Positions 28,232-38,454 are shown, counted from the stretch's first letter. The stretch is DNA of 64,000 nt from Pseudidiomarina sp. CB1 (GCF_024752025.1 NZ_JANTPU010000001.1:992001-1056000), one strand, 5' to 3'. Translations and numbers: made by a program. The notes: a model not told the origin generated them from the letters alone.

Positions 28232-29404
28232 TTACTCTATCTGAAATGTTAATTGTGTTAGACGCTTACGCCAGTTTTCGTCCTGCGCCCAAGTTCCTGT
28301 TTGCAAGTGTAGCTGACTCAACTCAGCACGCACAGCGTAGTTCCGCCGCAAGGCATCAAATTCAGTGGCCGTCAGTCCAGTTTGTCTTAATAGCTGGTCA
28401 TCTTGACGGATGTCATACACCTGCAACACCCAATGCGCCAGCGTTTGCCAGTCTGGCGCCTGCGGCGCATGCTGAAGGCGCGACTGACCTTGCGCGTAGC
28501 TTTGCAGGAATCGTTGAAAACTTGGCAATTGTAGAGCTAAGCCTTGATCCGTCAACCACTTTTTCAATAGTTGCCAGCTCCCACCAAGCTTACCGGCAAA
28601 GCTGTGTCCAGCGATATGTGGCGTTGCTAAGGACACTCTCTTTACCACTTCTTCATGCAACTGCGGCTCATGTTCCCATACATCAAGTACCACTTGGAGT
28701 TGTGTATCCTCACGCAAGTGCGTCAGCAATGCCTGTTCGTCGATCACAGGCCCGCGACTAGCATTAATGAGCATTTTCTTCTGCTCAGAAGCAGTAAAGG
28801 TCTCGAGCGCACGAGCATCAAACAAATGGTGGGTTGCATGCTCACCCTTCGTAACCAATGGCACATGAAAACTGATAACTTGCGACGCGAGCACCCGTTG
28901 CCAGTCTGCATGCACATGGGTAGCACCTTGCGCAACAAGTGGAGGGTCATAGTAATGCACTTTCAACCCTAGTCCGGTCAAACGCTGTCCAGCCGCAGTC
29001 CCAGTATTGCCAGCACCAACAATAGCGACTTCACCGTTAGGCAGGCTACCGTTTTGTAAGCTTAATGCCGCCACCGCACTTACAACATAGTCGCCGACTG
29101 CGTTTGCATTCACCCCTGGGCAGTTGTGAAAGCGTATTCCAGCTGCTTTGAGCGCAGGTCTATCAACATGATCGGTGCCAATGGTGGCTGTTCCCAGCCA
29201 CTTCAAGTTTGGCGCGTGGGCGAGCAAGCCAGCATCAACCGTCGTCACTGAGCGGATAAATAATGCATCAGCGCGTGCGAGCAGCTCCATAGGCGGTTGC
29301 CGTTCGCTATAGGTACTCACCTCTAGCGGCGTCGAAGCCTGCGTGTTTAACACTTCGATAAGACGGGTAAAGCCAGGTAGGTTGGCATCGGCAACAAGTA
29401 ACAT
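28232..29404 (-). CDS. pdxB: erythronate-4-phosphate dehydrogenase
   Basis: A 390-residue D-2-hydroxyacid dehydrogenase for the second step of pyridoxal phosphate synthesis. It has the NAD-binding motif VAIVGAGNTGTAAGQRL (about 120-136), the catalytic region NASRGPVIDEQALL, the histidine motif ATPHIAGHSFAGK and a C-terminal PdxB dimerisation domain. It is the first gene of the pdxB-to-purF operon and lies after the fabB terminator. Confidence 0.96.
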   Translation of the reverse strand: MLLVADANLPGFTRLIEVLNTQASTPLEVSTYSERQPPMELLARADALFIRSVTTVDAGLLAHAPNLKWLGTATIGTDHVDRPALKAAGIRFHNCPGVNANAVGDYVVSAVAALSLQNGSLPNGEVAIVGAGNTGTAAGQRLTGLGLKVHYYDPPLVAQGATHVHADWQRVLASQVISFHVPLVTKGEHATHHLFDARALETFTASEQKKMLINASRGPVIDEQALLTHLREDTQLQVVLDVWEHEPQLHEEVVKRVSLATPHIAGHSFAGKLGGSWQLLKKWLTDQGLALQLPSFQRFLQSYAQGQSRLQHAPQAPDWQTLAHWVLQVYDIRQDDQLLRQTGLTATEFDALRRNYAVRAELSQLHLQTGTWAQDENWRKRLTQLTFQIE

Positions 29405-29445
29405 AGACCTTCGCTGTCACAGCAAAAACGATAAGGCTAGCATAC

Positions 29446-29473
29446 AAAAAGGTGCGCCATGGCGCACCTTTTT
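29446..29473 (-). terminator. rho-independent terminator after fabB
   Basis: A GGTGCGCC/GGCGCACC stem with a two-base loop is flanked by A and T runs. On the minus strand it follows the fabB stop and ends in a T run. Confidence 0.85.
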
Positions 29474-29506
29474 ATTCATCGCTACACTTTGGTAAGTCTA
29501 GCCGTG

Positions 29507-30721
29507 TTAGTTCTGATACTTACGCAATACCAAGGTTGCGTTGGTGCCGCCGAAGCCAAAACTATTCGACATCACAGTCGTCAATTCCGCTGGTTGCATT
29601 GCGGTTACGATGTTCATGTCTTGTGCTGCTGGATCTAAATTCTCGACGTTAATCGAAGGGGCAACAAAGCTATTGTTCAACATCAACAGCGAGTAGATAG
29701 CTTCATGCACGCCCGCAGCACCAAGTGCGTGACCGGTCATTGCTTTGGTCGCACTAATCAGCGGTGTTTGCTCTGGGAACACTTCACGAATCGCTTCAAG
29801 TTCCTTGGTATCACCCACCGGCGTGCTGGTACCGTGCGTATTCAGGTAATCAATCGGGGTATCGACTGTCGACATTGCCATTTGCATGCAACGCACGGCG
29901 CCTTCGCCCGATGGAGCAACCATGTCATAACCATCCGACGTTGCGCCATAACCGACGATTTCACCATAAATCTTCGCACCACGAGCCAAGGCACTTTCAA
30001 GCTCTTCGATAACCAAGATACCGCCACCACCAGCTGGGACGAAGCCATCGCGATCGGTATCGTAAGTACGTGAGGCTTTACTCGGCGTATCATTGTATTT
30101 GGTGCTCAGCGCACCCATGGCATCGAATTCCATACCTAGGGTCCAGTGCAGTTCTTCACCACCGCCGGCAAAGACACGATCTTGCTTACCAAATTGAATA
30201 AGCTCAAGAGCATGACCGATACAGTGTGCAGACGTCGCACACGCCGAACTAATGGTGTAATTCACACCTTTAATTTTAAATGGGGTAGCTAAACACGCAG
30301 AAGTGGTTGATGCCATACAGCGTGGAACCATGTAAGGCCCTACCCGCTTAACACCTTTTTCGCGCAAGATGTCGGCTGCTGCCACTTGGTGTTCACCAGA
30401 AGCGCCGCCGGAACCGACCACCAAACCTGTACGTGGATTGGACACCTCGTCTTCATTCAAACCTGCATCTTCAATAGCTTGCGCCATGGCCATGTAGGCA
30501 TAAGCGGCAGAATTCCCCATGAAGCGGAATGCTTTACGATCGATATGATCAGCTGGGTTGGTACGTACCGGTCCCCAGACTTGGCAACGCAAGCCCATGT
30601 CGGCAAATTCTTGAGAAAACTCGATACCAGAGCGGCCTTGTTTAAGGGACTCTAGTACTTCTTGTTGGTTTAAGCCGATACTGGACACAATGCCCATACC
30701 GGTTATCACTGCTCTTCTCAT
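29507..30721 (-). CDS. fabB: 3-oxoacyl-ACP synthase I (KAS I)
   Basis: A 404-residue beta-ketoacyl-ACP synthase I, needed for unsaturated fatty acid synthesis. The catalytic cysteine is C161 in [12 protein letters not shown]; the two histidines lie in [11 protein letters not shown] and [11 protein letters not shown]. An AGGAAAC ribosome site precedes the start. Divergent from mnmC, as in E. coli. Confidence 0.97.
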   Translation of the reverse strand: MRRAVITGMGIVSSIGLNQQEVLESLKQGRSGIEFSQEFADMGLRCQVWGPVRTNPADHIDRKAFRFMGNSAAYAYMAMAQAIEDAGLNEDEVSNPRTGLVVGSGGASGEHQVAAADILREKGVKRVGPYMVPRCMASTTSACLATPFKIKGVNYTISSACATSAHCIGHALELIQFGKQDRVFAGGGEELHWTLGMEFDAMGALSTKYNDTPSKASRTYDTDRDGFVPAGGGGILVIEELESALARGAKIYGEIVGYGATSDGYDMVAPSGEGAVRCMQMAMSTVDTPIDYLNTHGTSTPVGDTKELEAIREVFPEQTPLISATKAMTGHALGAAGVHEAIYSLLMLNNSFVAPSINVENLDPAAQDMNIVTAMQPAELTTVMSNSFGFGGTNATLVLRKYQN

Positions 30722-30833
30722 TCTGGTTTCCTGTCTTGCTGAGCGCCTGTGTATGGTAGCTGTTCTGAATAAAAAAGTGGTCTGCTTTCCGCAATATTAC
30801 CGAATTATTGTTACACTATTGCGCACTATCCAT

Positions 30834-32696
30834 ATGCCAGTGTACGGATGTCCTGTGACCGATTCCACTCACGCTCAAATACATTTTAATGAATTCGGTA
30901 TGCCCGTGGCGACCGCCTTCGACGATATCTATTTTAGCAACCAAGATGGGTTGGCCGAAAGCCATTACGTCTTTTTACAGCATAATGATCTCCCGCAGCG
31001 CTGGCAATCACACCCACTCGATACCTTTGTCGTTGCCGAAAGCGGCTTTGGTACTGGCTTAAACTTTCTCGCCACTTGGCAATGTTTTTTAGAGCATGCG
31101 CCAACTGCACTTAAGCTACATTATATCTCATTTGAGAAATTTCCTCTGCGCCAAAGCGATTTACAGCAAGCACTAAGTGCTTTTCCACAGTTGCAAGCGC
31201 TTGCGCAAGAACTGATACAGGCCTACCCGGCCGCAGAACCGGGTTGTCATCGACGCGTATTTGCCAACGGTAGAATAATCCTCGATCTTTGGCTCGATGA
31301 TATTCACGCTGCTCTCCCACAGTGGTTAGTACACGCGCAACAAAGTGTCGACGCGTGGTACCTTGATGGTTTTGCACCTGACAAAAACCCTGACATGTGG
31401 CGCGCATCATTGTACGAAGCCATGGCTAGCAGCGGCCGTCCGGGCGCTACCTTTGCAACCTTTACCGCCGCCGGAGCGGTACGACGCGGACTTCAAGCTG
31501 CCGGTTTCGCCATCGAAAAAGTGAAAGGTTTTGGCCGCAAAAGAGAAATGTTACGAGGCCATTTACCCGTTGCACAAGACCATGCCACCACAGCATCAAG
31601 CGCGACCCCACGGGAAGTGACCGTGATCGGTGGCGGCATCGCTGCGGCATGCACTGCCTTCGAATTACAGCAAGCCGGTTATCAGGTCAAAGTGATCAGT
31701 CCCGCAATTGCAGATGGTGCCTCGGGCAACCCTCAAGGAGCTGTGTACCCGCTCCTTCATGCGGAGCGCAGTCCGCTCGCTGAGTTTTTCACGCAAGCCT
31801 TCGGCTACGCCTGTCAATTTTATGCGCAAAACTGTGCGCAAGACTGGTATCCCTGTGGCGTCGTACAATTGGGATATACCTCAGCGCGCGCCGAACGCTA
31901 TACGAAAATCAGTCGGTCTACGGATGAGCAAGGCCCCGGTTATGCCCCGCAAACCGTCCGCTATTTAACTGCAAGCGAAACGCAAGCACTCTGGTCTGCG
32001 TTGCCAGCTTACCCGAGTCTCTGTTATCCGCAAGGTGGGTGGTTACGTCCGGCGGCTATCGTTGCGCAGCTACTTAAGGACTGCCACGTCGAACACCAAC
32101 TACTTGCCAACGTAGAGCCACAAGCACAAGGCTGGCAGCTTACTTTCGCCGATGGGTCAACACGTCACAGCCAAACCGTCGTGCTCGCCTGCGGTGCGGC
32201 ACTGAAACAGTTGCTCGAATCCTTTGCGGTGCAACTACAGAACGTGCGCGGACAAGTCACCCAAGTCGCCGCGACCGCAGTAACCCAACACTGCCCGGTG
32301 GTGGTGTGCTACAAAGGCTATTTCACCCCAGCAGATCAAGGTAGGCATTGTGTGGGTGCGACTTATGCGCGGGACAGCGAAGATTGCCGAACACGCTCCA
32401 TAGATCGTGACGAGAATATGGACAACCTGCGTGATAATTTAGCACCGGCAAACTGGCCTCACGAACTCAAGCCGATAGCCGATCGCGCGGCGGTGCGTAA
32501 TACCACTCGGGACCACTTGCCGATGGTCGGTGAACTCGCACCGAACTTATGGGTGATTGGTGGTTTAGGTTCGCGAGGATTTACTGCGGCGCCGTTAGCG
32601 GCTAGCACCCTCGTTGCAGCGCTGCAGGGCCAGCCATTACCAATGCCCGCAAGCCTTTGGCAACGACTGCAGCCGCAACGTTTGCAAACACGCTAA
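30834..32696 (+). CDS. mnmC: bifunctional tRNA mnm5s2U biosynthesis protein MnmC
   Basis: About 620 residues in two domains. The N-terminal SAM methyltransferase has ESGFGTGLNFLATWQ, and the C-terminal FAD oxidase begins at VTVIGGGIAAACTAFELQQ (about residue 262). Together they convert cmnm5s2U34 to mnm5s2U34 in tRNA. The start is uncertain: ATG at 30834 and GTG at 30855 are both plausible, and the frame is open back to 30690 inside fabB. The stop overlaps that of the convergent yfcL gene. Confidence 0.93.
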   Translation: MPVYGCPVTDSTHAQIHFNEFGMPVATAFDDIYFSNQDGLAESHYVFLQHNDLPQRWQSHPLDTFVVAESGFGTGLNFLATWQCFLEHAPTALKLHYISFEKFPLRQSDLQQALSAFPQLQALAQELIQAYPAAEPGCHRRVFANGRIILDLWLDDIHAALPQWLVHAQQSVDAWYLDGFAPDKNPDMWRASLYEAMASSGRPGATFATFTAAGAVRRGLQAAGFAIEKVKGFGRKREMLRGHLPVAQDHATTASSATPREVTVIGGGIAAACTAFELQQAGYQVKVISPAIADGASGNPQGAVYPLLHAERSPLAEFFTQAFGYACQFYAQNCAQDWYPCGVVQLGYTSARAERYTKISRSTDEQGPGYAPQTVRYLTASETQALWSALPAYPSLCYPQGGWLRPAAIVAQLLKDCHVEHQLLANVEPQAQGWQLTFADGSTRHSQTVVLACGAALKQLLESFAVQLQNVRGQVTQVAATAVTQHCPVVVCYKGYFTPADQGRHCVGATYARDSEDCRTRSIDRDENMDNLRDNLAPANWPHELKPIADRAAVRNTTRDHLPMVGELAPNLWVIGGLGSRGFTAAPLAASTLVAALQGQPLPMPASLWQRLQPQRLQTR

Positions 32697-32971
32697 GCGG
32701 CAGCCTGTTCCAGACGTGCAATCATGTCGGCAATGTGCTGCTGGTCTGCGGGGGCTAATTCATGTTTGGTTTGTTCGACGGCAGCGCGCAAGGTCGGCAA
32801 AACCGCCTCAGCCTTGGCCTGTTCTTGCAGTTCAAGTTGCGCGACAACTAAATCAAAGTGACCACGCAAATAGCCGCTGGCAAACAATTCATCATCAGTA
32901 CCTTCGGCTACGGCTCGGTCAAAAACCTGCTCCAAGCGCTCAATATAAAGTGCAAAATCCTGCTCTGCCAC
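32693..32971 (-). CDS. yfcL: YfcL family protein
   Basis: A 92-residue helical protein with the YfcL family hallmark DDELFASGYLRGHFDL at about 30-45. Function unknown. In E. coli yfcL is next to mnmC, as here; the two genes are convergent and overlap by four bases. Confidence 0.88.
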   Translation of the reverse strand: MAEQDFALYIERLEQVFDRAVAEGTDDELFASGYLRGHFDLVVAQLELQEQAKAEAVLPTLRAAVEQTKHELAPADQQHIADMIARLEQAAA

Positions 32972-32997
32972 GCTGTCTACCTCGCTTATGACTTATT

Positions 32998-33039
32998 GGT
33001 TAGCTATCAAAGGTTAGCTATGAAAGGTTAGCTATGAAA
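32998..33039. repeat. three tandem copies of a 14-base unit
   Basis: GGTTAGCTATSAAA is repeated three times head to tail (32998-33011, 33012-33025, 33026-33039), with one base change in the first copy and a partial fourth copy after it. It lies between yfcL and fldB, just upstream of fldB. Confidence 0.9.
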
Positions 33040-33151
33040 TTAGCTCTCACCGTGAAGCGGCGTAGGATACCACATGGCACACGCAATCTGATACACTTAG
33101 CACCATCATGTTTGGCAATAGCAACACACCGAAAAGGAACCCAGCGCAGTT

Positions 33152-33694
33152 ATGACGGCAGCGACCCCACTTCCCCAGATTGGTCTGTTTTATGGCTCAA
33201 CCACTTGTTTCACAGAAATTGCCGCGGAAAAAATTCAGCAGCAATTCCCAGCCGGACAAGTCGAGTTGTTCAACATCAAGGATGTGCCATTGCAACACGC
33301 AGAAACCTTCGACGTGCTGATCTTCGGTCTCTCGACCTGGGACTTTGGTGAGATCCAAGAAGACTGGGAAAGCCATTGGGAAGAAATTGCCGCACTTGAT
33401 CTTAATGGTAAAGTCGTGGCGTTGTTCGGCATGGGAGATCAAGTCGGTTATACCGATTGGTTTCAAGACGCACTCGGCATGCTGCATGATGAACTGGCCG
33501 CCAGCGGCACCGTGCGCATCGGTTTTTGGCCAAATCAAGGCTACGACTTTGCCGCATCAAAAGCACTCACAGAAGATGGCGAGTTTTTTGTGGGGCTCGC
33601 CCTCGACGAAGATAGCCAATACGAATTCAGTGATGACCGTATTGCGCAGTGGGTTGCGCAAGTCAAACAAGAGCTAGCCGAAGTCTTAACCTAA
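33152..33694 (+). CDS. fldB: flavodoxin FldB
   Basis: A 180-residue long-chain flavodoxin. The FMN phosphate loop is FYGSTTCFTE, and FGLSTWDFGEIQEDWESHWE and FGMGDQVGYTDWFQDALGMLHDEL follow. It resembles FldB more than FldA in the STTCFTE loop. It carries electrons to reductive enzymes in the cytoplasm. Confidence 0.9.
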   Translation: MTAATPLPQIGLFYGSTTCFTEIAAEKIQQQFPAGQVELFNIKDVPLQHAETFDVLIFGLSTWDFGEIQEDWESHWEEIAALDLNGKVVALFGMGDQVGYTDWFQDALGMLHDELAASGTVRIGFWPNQGYDFAASKALTEDGEFFVGLALDEDSQYEFSDDRIAQWVAQVKQELAEVLT

Positions 33695-33704
33695 CGCTAT
33701 TCCG

Positions 33705-34148
33705 CTAGTCTTCCAACTGCAAGCGTTGCCGCCAAAACAAACAACGTTCGGCGGCCTCGTGCTCGGTATACGGCTGCCGCGGCGAGTGCCCCCACACCGG
33801 GCCCGGCCATGCTGGGTCTTGCGGATGACGCAACACAACATGTATATGCAGTTGCGCGACCACATTGCCAAGTGCCCCCACGTTCAGTTTAGCCTGCGGT
33901 TGCCACTGTTTTAAGGCACGACTTACTTGCTGAATTTCAGCAGCCAACTGTACTTGCTCCACCTCTGGAAGCTCCAGAAATTCAACCACTAAAGGCTTTC
34001 GGGGCACCAAAATCAGCCAGTCGTAACGCACATCATCAAACAGCAACACCTCACACAATGGCAATGCACCTAGTCGCAAAGTATCGTGCGCTAACCGCTG
34101 ATCGAGGGTGAAGGCATTACTTTCATTCGCAGGTTTGTTATAACCCAT
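33705..34148 (-). CDS. HIT family protein
   Basis: A 147-residue member of the histidine triad family of nucleotide hydrolases/transferases. The motif reads AQLHIHVVLR near 105-114, so the first position of the H-x-H-x-H triad is glutamine, a variant known from proteobacterial relatives. The exact substrate cannot be told. Convergent with fldB, with an 11-base gap. Confidence 0.85.
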   Translation of the reverse strand: MGYNKPANESNAFTLDQRLAHDTLRLGALPLCEVLLFDDVRYDWLILVPRKPLVVEFLELPEVEQVQLAAEIQQVSRALKQWQPQAKLNVGALGNVVAQLHIHVVLRHPQDPAWPGPVWGHSPRQPYTEHEAAERCLFWRQRLQLED

Positions 34149-34191
34149 ACATGACTCTCTTATTCTTCATGCTTTCTTTAAGGACAACCTC

Positions 34192-36564
34192 ATGAAACAC
34201 TTCATGTCGGCATTGCTGGTTATGGTTTGTTGGCTTGCGAGTAACACGGCGTACGCGAACACCCCAACCATCAATGAATTTACCGAATCGATGCAGCCCC
34301 ACCAAGGCTTTTTTACTTTTTATCATGATAGCCAGAACGGTAACGTGTATCTGCAAGTACCGCGAGCACCACAAAAGTTTATTTTCCAAACCAGCCTACC
34401 ATGGGGCTTGGGTTCCAATGACATCGGACTCGATCGTGGGCAACTTGGAGCCACCCGACTCGCGAGTTTTTACTTGGAAGGTAACAAAGCACTGTTAATA
34501 CATCACAACACCTTCTTCCGCGCCAATTCGGATAATACCGCCGAGCGGACGAGTATCGATGAAGCCTTTGCCGACTCAGTGATTGCTGGTTTTAGCGTGG
34601 TTGCAGCGAATGAGACAGCCGTGCTCATTGACTACACGCCTTTCCTACTCAGTGACACCCATGGCGTCGTTCAGCGCTTGCAACAAACCGAACAAGGTAG
34701 CTATAAAGTTGCCGCGGATCGCAGTGTGGTTTATCCAGCGCGCAGTAAAGCTTTCGTCGACAATACCGAGCTAGAGGCGAAGGTCACTTTTAGTGGACAA
34801 GGTAAAGGTCGCTATGTGCGCCAAGTTGCACCGGATGCTGATCACCTAACCCTACACCTGCATCATTCGTTCATTCGCTTGCCTGACGACAATTACACGC
34901 CACGTGAGTTTCATCCACAAAGTGGCTTCTGGGCTGAAGAGCATCGCGATTACGCAGCACCGCTAGGTCAGCCCATGGCGGTAAAATACATTCCTCGTCA
35001 TCGTTTACAAAAAGGCGAGACCATTACCTATTACCTTGACCCAGGCGTACCCGAGCCCGTCCGCACCGCTTTGCTTGATGGTGCGCGCTGGTGGCAGGAT
35101 GCGTTTGCGGCGGCCGGTCACCCGAATGGCTTTGCGGTGAAAGAATTACCCGCCGCAGCTGACCCCATGGATATTCGCTACAATGTGATTCAGTGGGTCC
35201 ATCGTGCCACCCGTGGTTGGTCTTACGGTTCATCAGTCATCGACCCGCGTACTGGTGAGATACTTAAAGGTCATGTGACTTTAGGGTCATTACGTGTGCG
35301 TCAAGATATGCTTATCGCGCAAAGCCTATTAGCCCCTTACGCCGATGACTTTACTCCGGAACAACAAGAGCAACTCGAAAGTACCATTAAAGCCATGGCG
35401 CTGGCACGAATTCGCCAGCTATCAGCGCATGAAGTGGGTCACACCCTTGGCATTGCGCATAACTTTGCCGCCAGCAGCCGCGATCGCGCCTCGGTGATGG
35501 ATTACCCACATCCGCTCATTAGCCTAAGCACTGAAAACAATGGCCTTACCCTTGCCGGCGCTTATGCCGAAGGCATTGGTCTATGGGATAAACAAGTTGT
35601 GCGTTATGGCTATGGCGACACGTCCTTAAGCGCCATTCTGGATGAGAATCAGCAACTTGGCTTAAGCTTTATTTCCGACGCCGATGCACGGCCCGCTGGT
35701 GGCGCCCATCCCGATGCGCACCTCTGGGACAATGGCAGCGATGCCGTTACTGAATTGGAGCGGGTTTTGGCCGTGCGCCGTACCGCACTGCAACAATTCG
35801 GGCTCGCCAACCTAGCGAATGGCGCCGTGGTTAGCGACCTGCGTACCCTCTTGGTGCCGCTGTATTTGCTGCACCGTTATCAAACCGAAGCCGCGGTAAA
35901 AATGCTCGCTGGTGTGCACTACAACTATGCAGTGAAGACCGCGGACAGCAGTGCCGCAGATGTAGCTACGCGACCAGTCAATGCAGCACAGCAACAGCGA
36001 GCTCTCGCCATTCTTACAGCGACCTTGACCACCGAACATTTGCAGCTACCACAGGCCGTTGAGAAATTATTATTGCCGTATGCCTATGGCAGCAGCGCTA
36101 CCCGAGAGAATTTTACTGGGTATACGAGTTTGGTACCGGACGCAGACACCATGGCGGCCAGTACCGCCCGTTTCACCCTGCAGTTATTGTTAGATCCAGC
36201 TCGCCTGGAGCGCTTGGCGCAACAACAACGATTTGATGCCGATATCCCGTCTGTCACCGACGTACTTGCGAGCATCGCCACTGCAGCGATCGCACCAGCG
36301 CACAAGGTTAATGCCAGTAGCACCGAACAACGTTTGGCTTTTGAGGCATTGACGGCAGTAGTTGAGCTCTCTACAAAAGCACCGACGGGTGTCGTCAAAT
36401 CAGCGACCTTCGTGTTTTTGCAAGAGCAACTCGAGCGCTGGCAACAGCAACCCGTAAGTGCGCATCAGCGTTTCATTGTGCGCGCTTTGCAAGGCCTCTT
36501 ACATGAACAACGCGACTGGCCACTGACACCAGCTCCAGCTTTGCCGCCGGGCTCGCCCATTTAG
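34192..36564 (+). CDS. secreted zinc-dependent metalloprotease, metzincin-type motif
   Basis: A 790-residue protein with a signal peptide (MKHFMSALLVMVCWLASNTAYA). The zinc motif is HEVGHTLGIAH, fitting HExxHxxGxxH (H413, E414, H417, H423), and the likely Met-turn is SVMDYPHP some 20 residues later. The N-terminal 250 residues and the C-terminal 300 residues look like those of the large bacterial zinc-dependent metalloprotease family with DUF5117/DUF4953 domains. It probably degrades proteins or peptides outside the cytoplasm. It has an AAGGA ribosome site and is followed by a terminator. It is part of a peptidase-rich stretch. Confidence 0.85.
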   Translation: MKHFMSALLVMVCWLASNTAYANTPTINEFTESMQPHQGFFTFYHDSQNGNVYLQVPRAPQKFIFQTSLPWGLGSNDIGLDRGQLGATRLASFYLEGNKALLIHHNTFFRANSDNTAERTSIDEAFADSVIAGFSVVAANETAVLIDYTPFLLSDTHGVVQRLQQTEQGSYKVAADRSVVYPARSKAFVDNTELEAKVTFSGQGKGRYVRQVAPDADHLTLHLHHSFIRLPDDNYTPREFHPQSGFWAEEHRDYAAPLGQPMAVKYIPRHRLQKGETITYYLDPGVPEPVRTALLDGARWWQDAFAAAGHPNGFAVKELPAAADPMDIRYNVIQWVHRATRGWSYGSSVIDPRTGEILKGHVTLGSLRVRQDMLIAQSLLAPYADDFTPEQQEQLESTIKAMALARIRQLSAHEVGHTLGIAHNFAASSRDRASVMDYPHPLISLSTENNGLTLAGAYAEGIGLWDKQVVRYGYGDTSLSAILDENQQLGLSFISDADARPAGGAHPDAHLWDNGSDAVTELERVLAVRRTALQQFGLANLANGAVVSDLRTLLVPLYLLHRYQTEAAVKMLAGVHYNYAVKTADSSAADVATRPVNAAQQQRALAILTATLTTEHLQLPQAVEKLLLPYAYGSSATRENFTGYTSLVPDADTMAASTARFTLQLLLDPARLERLAQQQRFDADIPSVTDVLASIATAAIAPAHKVNASSTEQRLAFEALTAVVELSTKAPTGVVKSATFVFLQEQLERWQQQPVSAHQRFIVRALQGLLHEQRDWPLTPAPALPPGSPI

Positions 36565-36579
36565 GCTGATTACTTAGCA

Positions 36580-36617
36580 AAAAAAAAAGCGCCCTGCATC
36601 GCAGCGGCGCTTTTTTT
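36580..36617. terminator. bidirectional terminator
   Basis: A run of A, a GCGCC...GGCGC stem with an inner CTGC/GCAG stem, and a run of T. It lies between two convergent peptidase genes and can serve both. Confidence 0.85.
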
Positions 36618-36635
36618 ATCAGTGCAATTGTCGCT

Positions 36636-38270
36636 TTAATCTAGATCGGCAAAAAACGAGTCCGGCAACCATCGTGGACGTTGCTCATCGTTGGCAATCG
36701 TTTTACCAATCTCAAAGTTAATATTGGTAAACACCACACCAGCCTCATAGTTGATGGGCAAGCTCGGTTGATCGCTTGGACGGTGATAGTGCTCAGCGAA
36801 GAACTCGCCCCAGATCTTGCCGCCATCTTCATCTTCACCTTTAGCGGTAAAACCAGTCATTAAGAAAACCGCTGGAACGCCTTTTTTCACAAACGGATAA
36901 TGATCTGAACGGGTAAAAATAGCTTGTTCTGGCATCGGATCTTCACTCAACTCGATACCGTATTGCCCTGCTGCCTCAGCCACTGAGTCACCCAACGTTG
37001 AATGGGTAGAGCCAAACGCGATAACGTCAGCAAAGTCATACAACAACACCGGCATATCCAAGTTTACGTTTGCAACAATCTGCTGTAACGGTACGGTTGG
37101 GTAGTGGGCAAAATAATCGGCCCCCAACAAGCCACGTTCTTCGGCGGTGACTGACAGGAACAAAATGGAGCGCTTCGGGCGTTCTTCAGCTTCAACGAAC
37201 ATGCGCGCCGTTTCCAGTAACACGCTCACACCGCTGGCGTTATCCATGGCGCCATTGTTGATATGATCATCTTGGCTCAAGTCTTGGGTTACGCCGATGT
37301 GATCCGAGTGTGCGGTATACAACACATACTCGTTCTGCAATTCCGCATCAGCACCTGGCAAAATCGCTGCCACATTCGGGCTAGAGATCTCTTCATGGCT
37401 TGATTGACGCGCTAAAGTGACCTTGCTATTCAGTTCGAATGGCTTTGGCTGTTCACCTTTTTCAAGCTGTGCAAACACCTCATCCAAACTAATCGCAGCA
37501 TTTGCGAACAACGATTCTGCGGCACGATAGTCAACATAAGCAGAACCTTGTAACTTTTTGTACGTCACATTAGGTTCGCCCTCTGGATTTAACCAGGTCA
37601 CCCGCGGTGCACGTTGATACATCGCACTCACTTTGAATGGGCGAACTTCTTCACGCATTGGTGTATGCAGTGTGATAACACCAACGGCACCACGCTCCGC
37701 AGCAAATTTAGTTTTACTACTGTTTAAATGTGCCCCCTCTTCACTTGGAAGCTCCTCCGGGCGACCAGAAACCATCATGACCACTTTGCCATCCACATCA
37801 ACGTTGGCATAGTCATTCAAGCCAAACTCTTCGGACACCAAACCATAACCGACAAAAACAACCGGTGCGGTGACCGTCGACTCAGTAGTATAAGCACTTG
37901 GTCCGGTAAGAAACTCTTCACCATATTCAAGTTCAAAAGTTTCAGAACCGGTATCGACGATCATTTTCGCGCTACCTTCGACCAATGAACTACGCCGAAA
38001 CGCAATACGCTGATAATAACTGCCGTTATCGCCTGCTGGCTCTAGCCCTAAAGCTTGAAACTGTGCAGCAATATACTGCGCAGCGATTTCGTGGCCACGA
38101 CTACCAGTGTCACGTCCTTCTAAGGCATCACTTGCCAGAAATTCTAAATGCGACTGCAGCGCATTTGCATCAGCCGAGACCGTCGCAGTCTCAGCCTTCG
38201 TCGTTTGTTCGCCGCAGGCCGTCAATAACGCAGCCAACGCCGCTGCGCTGACCCAAGTTTTTACTCGCAT
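36636..38270 (-). CDS. M28 family peptidase, lipoprotein
   Basis: A 544-residue metallo-aminopeptidase. The signal peptide ends in lipobox LLTAC (cysteine 19). A PA-like insert lies at about 130-280. The M28 zinc ligands are in TAHSDHIGV, GAMDNASGVS, TAEERGLLGADYF, NVNLDMP and TRSDHYPFVKKGVPA. It should sit in the outer membrane or periplasm and remove N-terminal residues from peptides. Convergent with the upstream metalloprotease. Confidence 0.9.
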   Translation of the reverse strand: MRVKTWVSAAALAALLTACGEQTTKAETATVSADANALQSHLEFLASDALEGRDTGSRGHEIAAQYIAAQFQALGLEPAGDNGSYYQRIAFRRSSLVEGSAKMIVDTGSETFELEYGEEFLTGPSAYTTESTVTAPVVFVGYGLVSEEFGLNDYANVDVDGKVVMMVSGRPEELPSEEGAHLNSSKTKFAAERGAVGVITLHTPMREEVRPFKVSAMYQRAPRVTWLNPEGEPNVTYKKLQGSAYVDYRAAESLFANAAISLDEVFAQLEKGEQPKPFELNSKVTLARQSSHEEISSPNVAAILPGADAELQNEYVLYTAHSDHIGVTQDLSQDDHINNGAMDNASGVSVLLETARMFVEAEERPKRSILFLSVTAEERGLLGADYFAHYPTVPLQQIVANVNLDMPVLLYDFADVIAFGSTHSTLGDSVAEAAGQYGIELSEDPMPEQAIFTRSDHYPFVKKGVPAVFLMTGFTAKGEDEDGGKIWGEFFAEHYHRPSDQPSLPINYEAGVVFTNINFEIGKTIANDEQRPRWLPDSFFADLD

Positions 38271-38397
38271 AAGTTCAGGTTCCTATCACTCAAGATCAAA
38301 AAATTCGTCCGCTGGAAGTGTACCTAAGCACAACTCAGAACAGAAGCGATTGCTGTAGAGCTTTGTAATCGTTTGTTTCAAATTCTAAGAAAGGCTT

Positions 38398-38420
38398 GAA
38401 TTGTTATAGTATAACATTAC
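38398..38420 (+). promoter_or_regulatory. Zur-type zinc-uptake operator
   Basis: A perfect 15-base palindrome, TGTTATA-G-TATAACA (38402-38416), with partial symmetry further out. It closely matches the proteobacterial Zur box (GTTATANTATAAC core). It lies 35 bases before the start codon of the TonB-dependent receptor, in promoter position. Confidence 0.85.
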
Positions 38421-38454
38421 AATAAATCCAAAATGATCATCCGAGGACGCAACT

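Noticed and set aside
32998-33039. CRISPR array
   Set aside because: The 14-base units are directly adjacent with no spacers, and no cas genes are near.
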